A model generated the notes under the pieces. It did not search any database. It was given only the letters and a program-made list of their open reading frames with translations, and was not told the origin of the DNA. Positions 24,802-32,606 of a stretch of 34,433 nt of DNA are shown here, in pieces; position 1 is the first letter of the stretch, and every line of letters starts with the position of its first letter. Origin of the DNA: Oligoflexia bacterium (GTDB taxonomy: Bacteria; Bdellovibrionota; UBA1018; CAIPTA01); contig CAIPTA010000015.1 in assembly GCA_903867855.1 (NCBI GenBank), forward strand, positions 1 through 34,433. Direction: 5' to 3'. The position numbers were made by a program, and so were the translations under genes.

Positions 24802-25551
24802 TAGCGCCGCCGTTGGAAGATCAGGCCGTTCTTTTAGAATCGCATGGGTCATTCCGGGAATCATTTCTACGCTAAGCTTCGCACCGGTAAATTTGTCTTT
24901 TGCAAACTTCGCTGTGAGCGTAGATACGGTTGTATCCGCCTCACCTTGAATATATTGAATGGGTAGATGAATCTGGGAGAGCTGTGATTGTAATACTTTG
25001 AGCTGATCACTAAATGGCATGGTTTCCGAAAGGTAAACTTGCCAGTCAGTTGGGAGAGCCCAAAGCCAAATGGGATTATCCCCTAAATTCTCATACCAAC
25101 GAGGCAACTCAAATGCCGGATCAATCGCCGGGGCAAGCAAAATCAAACGAGCCAAATCATTAGGATGGTCTACCGCTAATTTCGCAGCCACCGCCCCCCC
25201 ATAGGAGTAGCCAACTATCGTGATGGGTAAATTACTTTTATTGAACTGCAATGCAGCTAGAGCCACATCAACTTGTACGGTCAATGCGGGGTGTGCGTTT
25301 CCAGTGTCAGATTCGCCGTAGCCCGGCCGATCGATTGCAATCAATTGATAGTGTTTTATTAAGGAGGAATCTTGCAGCTGCGGAAGCCACTGAGCAACTC
25401 GGCCTGGAGAACCATGAATGAGGAGCGCTGGCGGGAGATAAGCATCCCCAGAGAGAAGGGCGTGCATTGGCACGCCATCCGAAACAAAGTAAACAGATTT
25501 GATTTCCGCGCGAGCCGTTGAGGCGAGTAGGAATAAGAGAAAATACTTCAT
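24664..25551 (-). CDS. Secreted alpha/beta hydrolase
   Basis: A 295-residue protein with a signal peptide (YFLLFLLASTARA). All parts of the catalytic site are visible: the oxyanion loop IHGSPG, nucleophile elbow VGYSYGG with Ser116, acid loop GEADTTVS and His in GMTHAI. The fold is complete at about TAALLSN, yet the frame continues some 45 residues, hydrophilic and compositionally odd (RKRTASYEYPEG, DASDSGAIEIGSD), encoded antisense to the end of the YeiH gene. This tail looks like a frame extension after loss of an earlier stop. GAGAAT lies six bases before the ATG without a Shine-Dalgarno. The substrate is unknown. Confidence 0.82.
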   Translation of the reverse strand: MKYFLLFLLASTARAEIKSVYFVSDGVPMHALLSGDAYLPPALLIHGSPGRVAQWLPQLQDSSLIKHYQLIAIDRPGYGESDTGNAHPALTVQVDVALAALQFNKSNLPITIVGYSYGGAVAAKLAVDHPNDLARLILLAPAIDPAFELPRWYENLGDNPIWLWALPTDWQVYLSETMPFSDQLKVLQSQLSQIHLPIQYIQGEADTTVSTLTAKFAKDKFTGAKLSVEMIPGMTHAILKERPDLPTAALLSNYPKINHRKRTASYEYPEGNSLEKGLQADASDSGAIEIGSDQE

Positions 25552-25563
25552 CCACTTATTCTC
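25552..25563 (-). promoter_or_regulatory. Possible leaderless -10 box of the hydrolase gene
   Basis: On the minus strand GAGAAT (25563-25558) is exactly six bases before the ATG and no Shine-Dalgarno is present. The -35 is weak (TAGAAT at 17 bp). Weaker than the other examples in this window. Confidence 0.35.
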
Positions 25564-25565
25564 AA

Positions 25566-25606
25566 CTAGGCCAATAAAAAATTCTATAGATCTTTTGTTG
25601 GCCTAG
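25566..25606. repeat. Inverted repeat with 9-bp perfect arms
   Basis: CTAGGCCAA (25566-25574) and TTGGCCTAG (25598-25606) flank a 23-base A/T-rich loop, between two co-directional minus-strand genes. It overlaps the promoter region of the hydrolase gene, so it may be an operator. It lacks the adjoining T-tract of a terminator on either strand. Confidence 0.5.
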
Positions 25607-25633
25607 GAGCGCAGAATAATTTTACCTGGTATC

Positions 25634-26101
25634 TTAGTCGCAAAAGCCAATGCCAGAAGCATCAGTTACGCAAACATCTCCGGTGCTGCAGCAAGGCGTG
25701 GTGGAATTGCAAACATCCGTGCCATTCGTCATTGCGCATGCTTGCGCTAGCACTACTTTGCTAGAAATGCTGGCGCTCAAAGGAAGAATTTTTCCCGTCT
25801 TTGCGTCTAAAGTTTGGGAGCATTGGTAGCTCGTTCGTTGAAGAGAAGCGAAGCAATAGTTGTAATCATTTTTCTTTACGTAACCGCTGATACTGCCAGA
25901 GTCTGCATCATAGGTAGCTTCTTCTTTGTCTTCCAAACCTGTATAGCGAGCTTTCGCGCGCTCGCCATTGATGCGGCAGTCGATTAGTTTTTGACCACTG
26001 AGGGCGGTGAATGGATGCTGCTCATCACACAATGAATTTGCACGAGCATTCGTAGCTGCTAGTGCGATAAGTATAGCTAGGGCAAGATTTAATAATTTCA
26101 T
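25634..26101 (-). CDS. Small secreted Cys-rich protein of unknown function
   Basis: A 155-residue protein with a signal peptide (LLNLALAILIALAATNARA). The mature chain has about ten cysteines, clustered in the last 40 residues (CAMTNGTDVCNSTTPCCSTGDVCVTD...FCD), a pattern like small disulfide-stabilised extracellular domains of the dickkopf/colipase or EGF-like type. The first half is polar, with YTGLEDKEEATYDADSGSISGY and DYNYCF. I do not recognise a family. AGGAG six bases before ATG 26101 fixes the start; the open frame to 26140 has no signal and is discarded. Confidence 0.65.
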   Translation of the reverse strand: MKLLNLALAILIALAATNARANSLCDEQHPFTALSGQKLIDCRINGERAKARYTGLEDKEEATYDADSGSISGYVKKNDYNYCFASLQRTSYQCSQTLDAKTGKILPLSASISSKVVLAQACAMTNGTDVCNSTTPCCSTGDVCVTDASGIGFCD

Positions 26102-26273
26102 AGGATCTCCTATAGTTGTTTTTTTCAGTTGACGCACCATATCCCAAGGAGCCCGGTTTTTGTATTAGGAATTGGTTTTTTGTGGCCCTGAAAGCGCCTT
26201 ATATTTGAGCTGAGAGGCGAATGAGCAATTTTTTAGGCCAGCCTCCCCAGATTTGGTTAGGATATAGATCCAA

Positions 26274-27419
26274 ATGAAATGGTTATCTCTCCTAGTTTCA
26301 AGTCTGCAAGCTGCCTCCACATGGCTGCATTTTCACACCACGGAATTTAAACCCTTTTGGAAACTTACGATTGTGGTGGTGGAATTCGGCCACTATCTCG
26401 GCGTGATGAGCTTTGTAATATTCCTCCTCGCCCTCGTTAAGATAAGAAAAAACTGGCGCTCTTATTGGAGCCTTTCCGCCATTCTATCTCTCTATGCTTC
26501 AGCGATATTTTTCCTACCAAGCATTAGGTTGGCCACTAATTTTCCGCGGTGGCAATCGCAACTCGAAGCGGCCTTCGGTAAGATAGACAACCAACAACCC
26601 GCAGCCCTTAGCCTAAAAAAACTTTATTTAGGCGAAGATGCGGCAGTGAAAGCTGAGACCTTGGAGTTTGCCGAAAAATCGGGGGAAAACCTTTTCCTCG
26701 ATTTCTATCATGCTAAATCCAAGGAAACCGCACCATGGGTGCTGGTGATTCACGGCGGAGGATGGAATAGTGGCGAAAGAACCCAACTAGCAGAACTGAA
26801 TTCTATACTTGCAGAAGGTGGTATCGCCGTTGCCACGATTGATTATCGCCTCGCCCCGAAAAGCCAGTGGCCAGCGCAAAAAGAGGATGTGGAAAGCGCA
26901 GTGAACTTTCTCAAATCCCACGCCACTCAACTGGGAATAGATCCCACACGCTGGGTTATTCTTGGCAGATCAGCTGGAGGACAAATCGCAGAGAGCTTCG
27001 CCTATGCTAGCAATGATACCAGTCTGAAAGGCTGCATCTCTTTTTACGCTCCATCCGACATGAATTTCGCCTATCGTTTCGCTCGTGAAGACGATATTCT
27101 CCGTTCTCGTTCTCTCATTCGTGACTATCTGGGCGGAGATCCCGTGCAGGCCCGCGCTAATTTCGACGCCACCTCGACGCTAAATTTTGTGCGGCCAGGT
27201 ATAGTGCCAACGTTACTCTTGCATGGTCCGCTCGATTCTCTCGTTTGGGTAAAGCATAGTGAGCGCCTTATCGCAAAACTCCAAGCAGCAAAGGTGCCAT
27301 CGGCCTATATCGAAATACCTTGGGCTACGCATGGCTTTGATTACAATATTACCGGACCAAGTGGCCAACTTAGCACCTTTGCCATTCGTTATTTTTTACA
27401 CCGCGTTTTTCGAAACTGA
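26274..27419 (+). CDS. Membrane-anchored alpha/beta hydrolase, hormone-sensitive-lipase-like esterase
   Basis: A 381-residue protein. Residues 1-90 hold about three membrane helices; the rest is an HSL/BD-FAE-type esterase: oxyanion motif VIHGGGWNSGE, then IDYRLAPKSQWPAQKEDVESAV, nucleophile elbow LGRSAGGQ with Ser233, acid in LHGPLDSLVW and His in WATHGFDY. Members hydrolyse short acyl esters of lipids, carbohydrates or xenobiotics. The membrane domain places the catalytic domain at the inner membrane, most likely in the periplasm, but topology is uncertain. TATAGA lies five bases before the ATG, a possible near-leaderless promoter. DUF2062 follows after 19 bases. Confidence 0.85.
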   Translation: MKWLSLLVSSLQAASTWLHFHTTEFKPFWKLTIVVVEFGHYLGVMSFVIFLLALVKIRKNWRSYWSLSAILSLYASAIFFLPSIRLATNFPRWQSQLEAAFGKIDNQQPAALSLKKLYLGEDAAVKAETLEFAEKSGENLFLDFYHAKSKETAPWVLVIHGGGWNSGERTQLAELNSILAEGGIAVATIDYRLAPKSQWPAQKEDVESAVNFLKSHATQLGIDPTRWVILGRSAGGQIAESFAYASNDTSLKGCISFYAPSDMNFAYRFAREDDILRSRSLIRDYLGGDPVQARANFDATSTLNFVRPGIVPTLLLHGPLDSLVWVKHSERLIAKLQAAKVPSAYIEIPWATHGFDYNITGPSGQLSTFAIRYFLHRVFRN

Positions 27420-27438
27420 GTTAAAATACTAAGTATTC

Positions 27439-27894
27439 ATGGAAAGAATAAAGCAATTTATCCTCGCGCAACTCACCCAAGGCACCAGTCCGGAGAAATT
27501 AGCCTTGAGCTGTGCCCTTGGTATTAGCCTCGCAACTTTTCCAATCTTAGGCTCCACCACGCTGCTATGTTTTCTTGCCGGCGCGATCTGGAAATTGAAT
27601 CAACCCGTATTGCAGGCGCTAAATTACTTTATGTATCCTGTACAGATTGCCCTGATTTTTTTCTTCGTTCGCCTCGGAGAATCGCTTTTTCATCAGGAGT
27701 CGGTTTCCATTCAACCCACTCTTTTAGTAAAAGAATTTTTCTCCTCACCCGCACAATTTTTTAGCCACTATGGAATGGCAGCTCTCTGCGCGATTGCTGC
27801 TTGGGCACTTCTAGCGCCATTTATGATTGGCGCTATTTATTTCTCCACCAAGTTTTTATTTTCACGATGGCAACAAAGGAAACATTCTCTATGA
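27439..27894 (+). CDS. DUF2062 membrane protein
   Basis: A 151-residue protein of the DUF2062 family: an amphipathic start (ERIKQFILAQLTQGTSPEKLALSCALGISLATFPILGSTTLLCF) followed by a conserved NQPVLQALNYFMYP segment and two more membrane helices. DUF2062 proteins occur alone or attached to glycosyltransferases; no activity is established. It lies just downstream of the esterase gene. Its stop overlaps the ATG of the next gene by 4 bp (ATGA, 27891-27894), so it is co-expressed with the secreted protein of unknown function. TAAAAT at 27422-27427 could be an internal promoter. Confidence 0.82.
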   Translation: MERIKQFILAQLTQGTSPEKLALSCALGISLATFPILGSTTLLCFLAGAIWKLNQPVLQALNYFMYPVQIALIFFFVRLGESLFHQESVSIQPTLLVKEFFSSPAQFFSHYGMAALCAIAAWALLAPFMIGAIYFSTKFLFSRWQQRKHSL

Positions 27895-28616
27895 AAATGA
27901 TATTGATCTGCTTAGTCTGCAATGTATTCATCACAACTGCCTATGCGGAGCAGCGAACGCTCGAATTATTTGAGATTGGCAAAAAATCAGAAAAGCCAGT
28001 TTTCATGCAAAAAACTCAGTATGAAAAAGAGCCTGGCGGCATCACTAAATCGATGAGCACCATGTTTGATGCCCAAGGAAATATTGTGATGACAGAGCAA
28101 GCGCGCTTCAAAGACGATCAACTCATTGAACAGACGGTGGAGAATAAACAACTCGGTGAGAACTACCAATTGAAGGTGGAAAACCAGCATCTCTCTTTCC
28201 AAACAACCGTTAAAAAGCCCGATGGAAAAACCGAAGTTAAAACTGACTCGGACGACATAAAGCCCGACCAAGTGTTTCTCTCTGGCCCCACCGCCGAGCC
28301 GTTCTTGCGCGCCCACTGGGATGATCTTTATTCGAAAGATTTGAGTCTACATGTGCGCTTTGGCATTTTAGAGCGCGGCGAAACGGTAGGATTTAAATTT
28401 AGTCGCCATAAAATCATCCAAGAAAATGGAAAGGAAATAATGGTGGTTCGGATGCGCCCCACTAGCCCATTCCTTGCCTTGCTCGTAGACCCTTCGGACC
28501 TTTATTTCGATGTGGCCACTCAGCGACTAGTGCACTATCGCGGCAGAACTCCTCTAGTTTGGAATAAAAATGGTAAACAAAAACCATTTGACAGTGAAAT
28601 TGAATACCACTACTGA
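27891..28616 (+). CDS. Secreted protein of unknown function, related to the protein at 6437
   Basis: A 241-residue protein with a signal peptide (MILICLVCNVFITTAYA). The remainder is beta-rich with many charged residues. It shares with the 6437 protein a block around TDSDDIKPDQVF and VRFGILERGETVGFKF, at comparable distances from the N-terminus, and both end in a short strand segment (here VHYRGRTPLVWNKNG). This marks a two-member family in the window; I cannot assign a function. The start at 27891 overlaps the stop of DUF2062 by 4 bp; AAAGGA lies a little far upstream at about 12 bases. The last seven bases overlap the convergent gene at 28610. Confidence 0.72.
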   Translation: MKMILICLVCNVFITTAYAEQRTLELFEIGKKSEKPVFMQKTQYEKEPGGITKSMSTMFDAQGNIVMTEQARFKDDQLIEQTVENKQLGENYQLKVENQHLSFQTTVKKPDGKTEVKTDSDDIKPDQVFLSGPTAEPFLRAHWDDLYSKDLSLHVRFGILERGETVGFKFSRHKIIQENGKEIMVVRMRPTSPFLALLVDPSDLYFDVATQRLVHYRGRTPLVWNKNGKQKPFDSEIEYHY

Positions 28617-29107
28617 AGCAACACGGCAGCGTGTGAGCTAGCCTTTAGAGCCTGAACGGCTTTGTTAAGAGCATCCGAACTGCTGGGGATAAATTGAGAG
28701 CCCCAGCCAAAAGTGCTGATGCCAAGCACTCCATCCTCGGCGAGCCGAAGTGAAAATTCTGCACCATCATGAAAACCCATTCGAATGAGGGCAGGTGCTG
28801 AATCACCTAGAGTCATGTCACTTTTCTGGATTTTCGCGAGTAATTTTGGTTTACCTGGTGACTTTTCACACAGGGTTGCTGTGCCCTCGGCCCAAACGCC
28901 CTCTCTTGTTTTAAAAAAGAATAGGAATAGCTTCTTATCTTTCTCCGAAAGCTGAATGAAGAGCGGCTTGCGATCATTTGCCGTGGTTTCGATCCAAGTG
29001 GCCGCCTGATGATCCTTGCCAAGAAGGGCTAAAGCCCCAGGTAAATCAGAAGCACACTTGGGGTCAGCGGCTAGAGCAGAAATGGAAAAAAGAAGCATTA
29101 TCCACAT
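28610..29107 (-). CDS. Small secreted protein of unknown function
   Basis: A 165-residue protein with a signal peptide (WIMLLFSISALAA) and two cysteines (DPKCASDL and TLCEKSPG) that could pair. The body alternates strand-like stretches (KLFLFFFKTREGVWAEGTATL, AEFSLRLAEDGVLGISTFGW) with a helical end (ALNKAVQALKAS). No recognisable domain. TACAAT at 29115-29120 lies seven bases from the ATG and no Shine-Dalgarno exists, so a leaderless or nearly leaderless start at 29107 is likely. An in-frame TTG at 29125 overlaps this -10 box and is rejected. Confidence 0.6.
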   Translation of the reverse strand: MWIMLLFSISALAADPKCASDLPGALALLGKDHQAATWIETTANDRKPLFIQLSEKDKKLFLFFFKTREGVWAEGTATLCEKSPGKPKLLAKIQKSDMTLGDSAPALIRMGFHDGAEFSLRLAEDGVLGISTFGWGSQFIPSSSDALNKAVQALKASSHAAVLLQ

Positions 29108-29211
29108 AGCGGAAATTGTATCCAAAAAATAACAAAATAGTGGTTTTTTCGATTCAAAGCTAAGCCCAGCAAGCCTGATAACCGATGAATATAGGAAGGG
29201 AATTGGGAAAA

Positions 29212-30084
29212 ATGGATAAGCTACAATCCATCCTAGGGGTTTCTCAAATCATCGTGGTTGGTGCAGACGCATCACGCGAGGAGAAAATTTCCCGTGCCTT
29301 TTATGGTCATCACGCGAGCCTTCAGTTCATTACACCGAATGCCAGTAAAGAACTAAAAAAACCTAAGGCACTCCATAACAGCTTTTTTATTTTATCCATC
29401 AGCGAAAGTTCGGAACTATTAGAGCGTCTCACGCAGCTCCAATTGCAACCTCAAGATGCGATGATACTTTGTTCGCCAGCCTTGCGTGAAGAAATTTGCC
29501 GTGAAACAGAAGGCAGATTTTTTTTCTTAAATTTTGAGGATATCGCGCTAAGTTTTTTACACTTCTGGGAGCAACAATTAACAGGATTGCTCCACACTGA
29601 ATTGATGATGAGTAAAACAGATTCAGTGCTTGGATTAGTGGAAAGCACTCTAGAGCTTCCAAATCAGAACACAGAAGCGAGAGCCAGGCTCACCTATGCC
29701 TTAGCCACTCAACTAAGCGTGGACCTGGAACAAATAAAACGCACTGTGCGTTTAGCTATCTACTATCCACTAATCGCCCTAGAGGGCTGGCAAGAGCTAG
29801 CCCTCGAAAACTCTTCGATCGAAGAAATCCTCCCCCTCTTGGAGCAAAAAATTTTGCTGGGGCGCATCTCCATGGCTAGCACTTGTCCACAAGATGTAAG
29901 TATGGAGCTAGTACTGGTAGAAAGTGCTATCTTCGCCCAGAAAAATATTGGGAAACAAGAAAAGATTTTTCGCTCCGAACTAAAACTTTTTTCCTCTCAG
30001 CTCCCTTTCAAGGTGCGCACCCAGATTCGCAATGCCGCAGAACGCTCGTTCAAATACCTATGGAGAGAAAATGAAGCGGCTTAA
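29212..30084 (+). CDS. Unrecognised soluble protein, degenerate receiver-like N-terminus
   Basis: A 290-residue cytoplasmic protein. The first 110 residues alternate strands and helices (SQIIVVGADASREEKISRAF, NSFFILSISESSELLERL, DAMILCSPALREEI) like a CheY-type receiver, but the phospho-accepting Asp after the third strand is replaced (ILSISES). The rest is mostly helical (TYALATQLSVDLEQIKRTVRLAIYY), reminiscent of the all-helical HD-GYP-like or output regions of regulators, without catalytic motifs. It overlaps the membrane GAF gene by 14 bp, so the two probably act in one signalling pathway. The start is ATG 29212 behind GGAAGGG; an upstream ATG at 29185 lacks a ribosome site and would add nine residues. 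Confidence 0.55.
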   Translation: MDKLQSILGVSQIIVVGADASREEKISRAFYGHHASLQFITPNASKELKKPKALHNSFFILSISESSELLERLTQLQLQPQDAMILCSPALREEICRETEGRFFFLNFEDIALSFLHFWEQQLTGLLHTELMMSKTDSVLGLVESTLELPNQNTEARARLTYALATQLSVDLEQIKRTVRLAIYYPLIALEGWQELALENSSIEEILPLLEQKILLGRISMASTCPQDVSMELVLVESAIFAQKNIGKQEKIFRSELKLFSSQLPFKVRTQIRNAAERSFKYLWRENEAA

Positions 30085-31927
30085 TTTTCTACTCCTATTC
30101 CTATTTTTCCCAAATATCGCCATGGCGAAGGCGATCGATGAAGTGGTTACCTATGGATCTAAAATTTCTCCTGGAGCATTTGGCATCCTGTTAGTGGCGA
30201 GCCTGTTTCACGCACGCCATTGGTTTTACCTGAAGAACAGAGACGGATGGTCGTGGGATAAGCATGCGCAGCGCGCCCTCTTTGTTAGCGCACTTTGCTC
30301 AAATATTCTCTCTCTCTACTGGCCGGAGAAAGTGTTTCTGCATGTGGCATCTCAATGGTGGATTTTTAGTGGAGTGATTGCGAATGCAGTTCTCCGCTGG
30401 GCCCTCACTGAAAATATTTTGCGAGTAAAATTTCAAGATCCATTTGAGATTAAGCGACACCGCCACGCCTCATACAAATTTACACAAGCGCTTAGCCTCT
30501 TAGGCATCCTTAGCTGCTGCGGCTCACTACTTACCTTACCATGGCTTCCATTCACCCAAGATATTATTCTAGCCGCGACGATTGCGTGGACTTGTAGCAA
30601 ATTCGATTGGATCTACGTTCTCCGTAATTCTCCGCTCAGCTCCACTCTGTTTACATTTTCCATGTTTAGCCTTGGGGTCGCCCAGCCACTGCACATTGAT
30701 CCACTATCCTATGTAATGATCTATTTCATGCTGGGAGCAAGTTTCCTAAGAATTCGTGCACAATTGGAGATCAATCGAGAGGCAATCCTAGTTACGAAGG
30801 CGGCTTTTGCTTCGATGCAGACAATGTCAAACGGCGCGGAGAAGCTCGATGCTCTTTGCATGCTTTTACAAGACGAATGGGCCATGGCGCGCGTGAGTGT
30901 AGTAACCATCGAGAACAAATACGGCACATTAGTGGCATCGTCTGGTCCGCAGGCCTTAAATACAAATAATATAGTGCCCCAGTTACTTGGACCAATTTTA
31001 AAACGAGTTTGTCGGGAAGCTCACTCTGTTTACTCTCCTGTTGCTGGGGAACTTGGTAAGGAAAATGTTTTTCACCGTTTGCGCCATAGTAGTTTTGCTG
31101 TCCCCATTTTTTTCCAAGAAAAAATTGCCGCGGTGATTTGTTTTATGGCCGAGGGCGAAGAGAAAATTGACCAGCAAGATGTTCGCGCTATGGATATGGT
31201 TTGCCGACAAATCACTCCAGAAATTCTCGCCGCCATCAGTATTACTGAATTAGAAAGAAAGTACAAACGACTACAATCACTCTTAAAAAAGACAAACGCT
31301 TTACTCCTCGAGGAAGAGCTTGGTTCTGCAAAGCGGATTATCCTTCGTGCAGAACTAAATTGCTGCCATGGCATTCTGCCCGTTTTAGAGTCGCGCTACC
31401 GCCAGGAAGTTTTTGCTGCTTGGGAAGGCTTACGAGAGGTATTTGGCTACCTTTCCATCGAGAGAAACGATTCCTGCTTTTGGGCCATTGCGCCGCTACA
31501 ACTGGAGAATTCTTTTTCTCCAGATTCTAATTTGCTCACTACCAGTATTCTTTTAGCAGAGCTAATGGCTCGCCAGGCCGATTTAATTTCACTTGACGAT
31601 GGGTTTCGCGCCCTAAACGTACATGGAGCAAAACTAATTCTCGCCATTGGTGACGTGACACCCAATCAGGAAAAGCTTTGTCCTACGATTTTCAGTAAAC
31701 TTGATGAACTAGCGAAATTCACCAAGCTGCAGTTTGGCGAAATTTATAGCTACTCCATTCCTGGAGAATTATTAGTGGCCTCGAGCGCTATTGCTCCGCA
31801 GCCGATTTGCATCCCCACTCATAGCGAGGTATATGCTTGGAAAGAACTCAGTCTCGATAGAAAAGAAATTCGGCGCCTAGAATCGCTAGCGCAACAGAAA
31901 CTAAAAGACCGAAAGGGAGCCGCCTAA
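30071..31927 (+). CDS. Membrane sensor protein with GAF-like domain
   Basis: A 618-residue protein. A signal-like first helix (NFLLLFLFFPNIAMA) and six or so membrane helices occupy residues 1-240. A short helical linker (EAILVTKAAFASMQTMSNGAEKLDAL) leads to a GAF-type domain, about 270-400 (LCMLLQDEWAMARVSVVTI, then FAVPIFFQEKIAAVICFMAE), a coiled coil (ELERKYKRLQSLLKKTNALLLEEE) and a C-terminal alpha/beta domain of about 170 residues that I cannot assign; a degenerate nucleotide-cyclase or diguanylate-cyclase-like output is possible, but no GGDEF, metal-site or kinase motif is visible. GGAGAG five bases from ATG 30071 fixes the start within the end of the preceding gene. The queuosine transporter gene follows immediately. 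Confidence 0.65.
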   Translation: MKRLNFLLLFLFFPNIAMAKAIDEVVTYGSKISPGAFGILLVASLFHARHWFYLKNRDGWSWDKHAQRALFVSALCSNILSLYWPEKVFLHVASQWWIFSGVIANAVLRWALTENILRVKFQDPFEIKRHRHASYKFTQALSLLGILSCCGSLLTLPWLPFTQDIILAATIAWTCSKFDWIYVLRNSPLSSTLFTFSMFSLGVAQPLHIDPLSYVMIYFMLGASFLRIRAQLEINREAILVTKAAFASMQTMSNGAEKLDALCMLLQDEWAMARVSVVTIENKYGTLVASSGPQALNTNNIVPQLLGPILKRVCREAHSVYSPVAGELGKENVFHRLRHSSFAVPIFFQEKIAAVICFMAEGEEKIDQQDVRAMDMVCRQITPEILAAISITELERKYKRLQSLLKKTNALLLEEELGSAKRIILRAELNCCHGILPVLESRYRQEVFAAWEGLREVFGYLSIERNDSCFWAIAPLQLENSFSPDSNLLTTSILLAELMARQADLISLDDGFRALNVHGAKLILAIGDVTPNQEKLCPTIFSKLDELAKFTKLQFGEIYSYSIPGELLVASSAIAPQPICIPTHSEVYAWKELSLDRKEIRRLESLAQQKLKDRKGAA

Positions 31928-31928
31928 C

Positions 31929-32606
31929 TTGAACCGTCAATATCGCTATTATGATTTTATTATGGCTGCCTTCGTCTGCATCCTAATTTGCTCCAATATC
32001 ATCGGTGCACCCAAAGTAGTAACCATCGGCCCGATCACTTTTGGTGCAGGTGTTTTATTTTTTCCCATCAGCTATATTTTTGGCGATATCCTTACAGAGG
32101 TCTATGGCTATGCTCGCGCGCGCAAAGTGGTATGGGCAGGCTTCGGAGCGCTAATCTTCGCCTCTTTCATGAGCTGGTGTATTTTGCAAATGCCGCCGGC
32201 TGCAGGATGGAATGGGCAAGCAGCGTATGAAGTTGTGTTTGGAGCCACGCCACGAATTGTTTTGGGTTCCTTGCTTGCCTTCGTCTGCGGCGAATTTTGC
32301 AATTCCTATGTGCTCGCAAAAATGAAAATCCTCACGCGCGGGGATAAATTATGGTCACGGGTGGTGGGCTCCACGATTGTAGGGGAAGGAGTGGATAGTA
32401 TTATTTTCTATCCTTTAGCGTTCTATAAAGTTTGGCCAGATTCTTTGGTCTGGAAGGTAATGATCAGTAATTATTGTATTAAGGTACTATGGGAAATTAT
32501 GATTATGCCCTTTACCTATGTGATCGTTAATTTCTTGAAACGTAGCGAACAAGAAGATTTCTTCGACTACGATACCAACTTCACGCCATTCACTCTCAAG
32601 ACTTAA
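31929..32606 (+). CDS. yhhQ: Queuosine precursor transporter (YhhQ/VUT family)
   Basis: A 225-residue inner-membrane protein with about six helices. It imports a queuosine precursor (preQ0/preQ1) for tRNA modification. Family marks: ILICSNIIGAPKVVTIGPITFGAGVLFFPISYIFGDILTEVYGY near the start, then VCGEFCNSYVLAKMK, SRVVGSTIVGEGVDSIIFYPLAF and NYCIKVLWEIMIMPFTY. Translation begins at TTG 31929, two bases after the stop of the sensor gene, with AAAGGGAG about 9 bases before it, so it is part of the operon; a link between the sensor and queuosine is not otherwise apparent. The final four bases (TTAA, 32603-32606) supply stop codons to both this gene and the convergent lipoprotein. Confidence 0.92.
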   Translation: MNRQYRYYDFIMAAFVCILICSNIIGAPKVVTIGPITFGAGVLFFPISYIFGDILTEVYGYARARKVVWAGFGALIFASFMSWCILQMPPAAGWNGQAAYEVVFGATPRIVLGSLLAFVCGEFCNSYVLAKMKILTRGDKLWSRVVGSTIVGEGVDSIIFYPLAFYKVWPDSLVWKVMISNYCIKVLWEIMIMPFTYVIVNFLKRSEQEDFFDYDTNFTPFTLKT

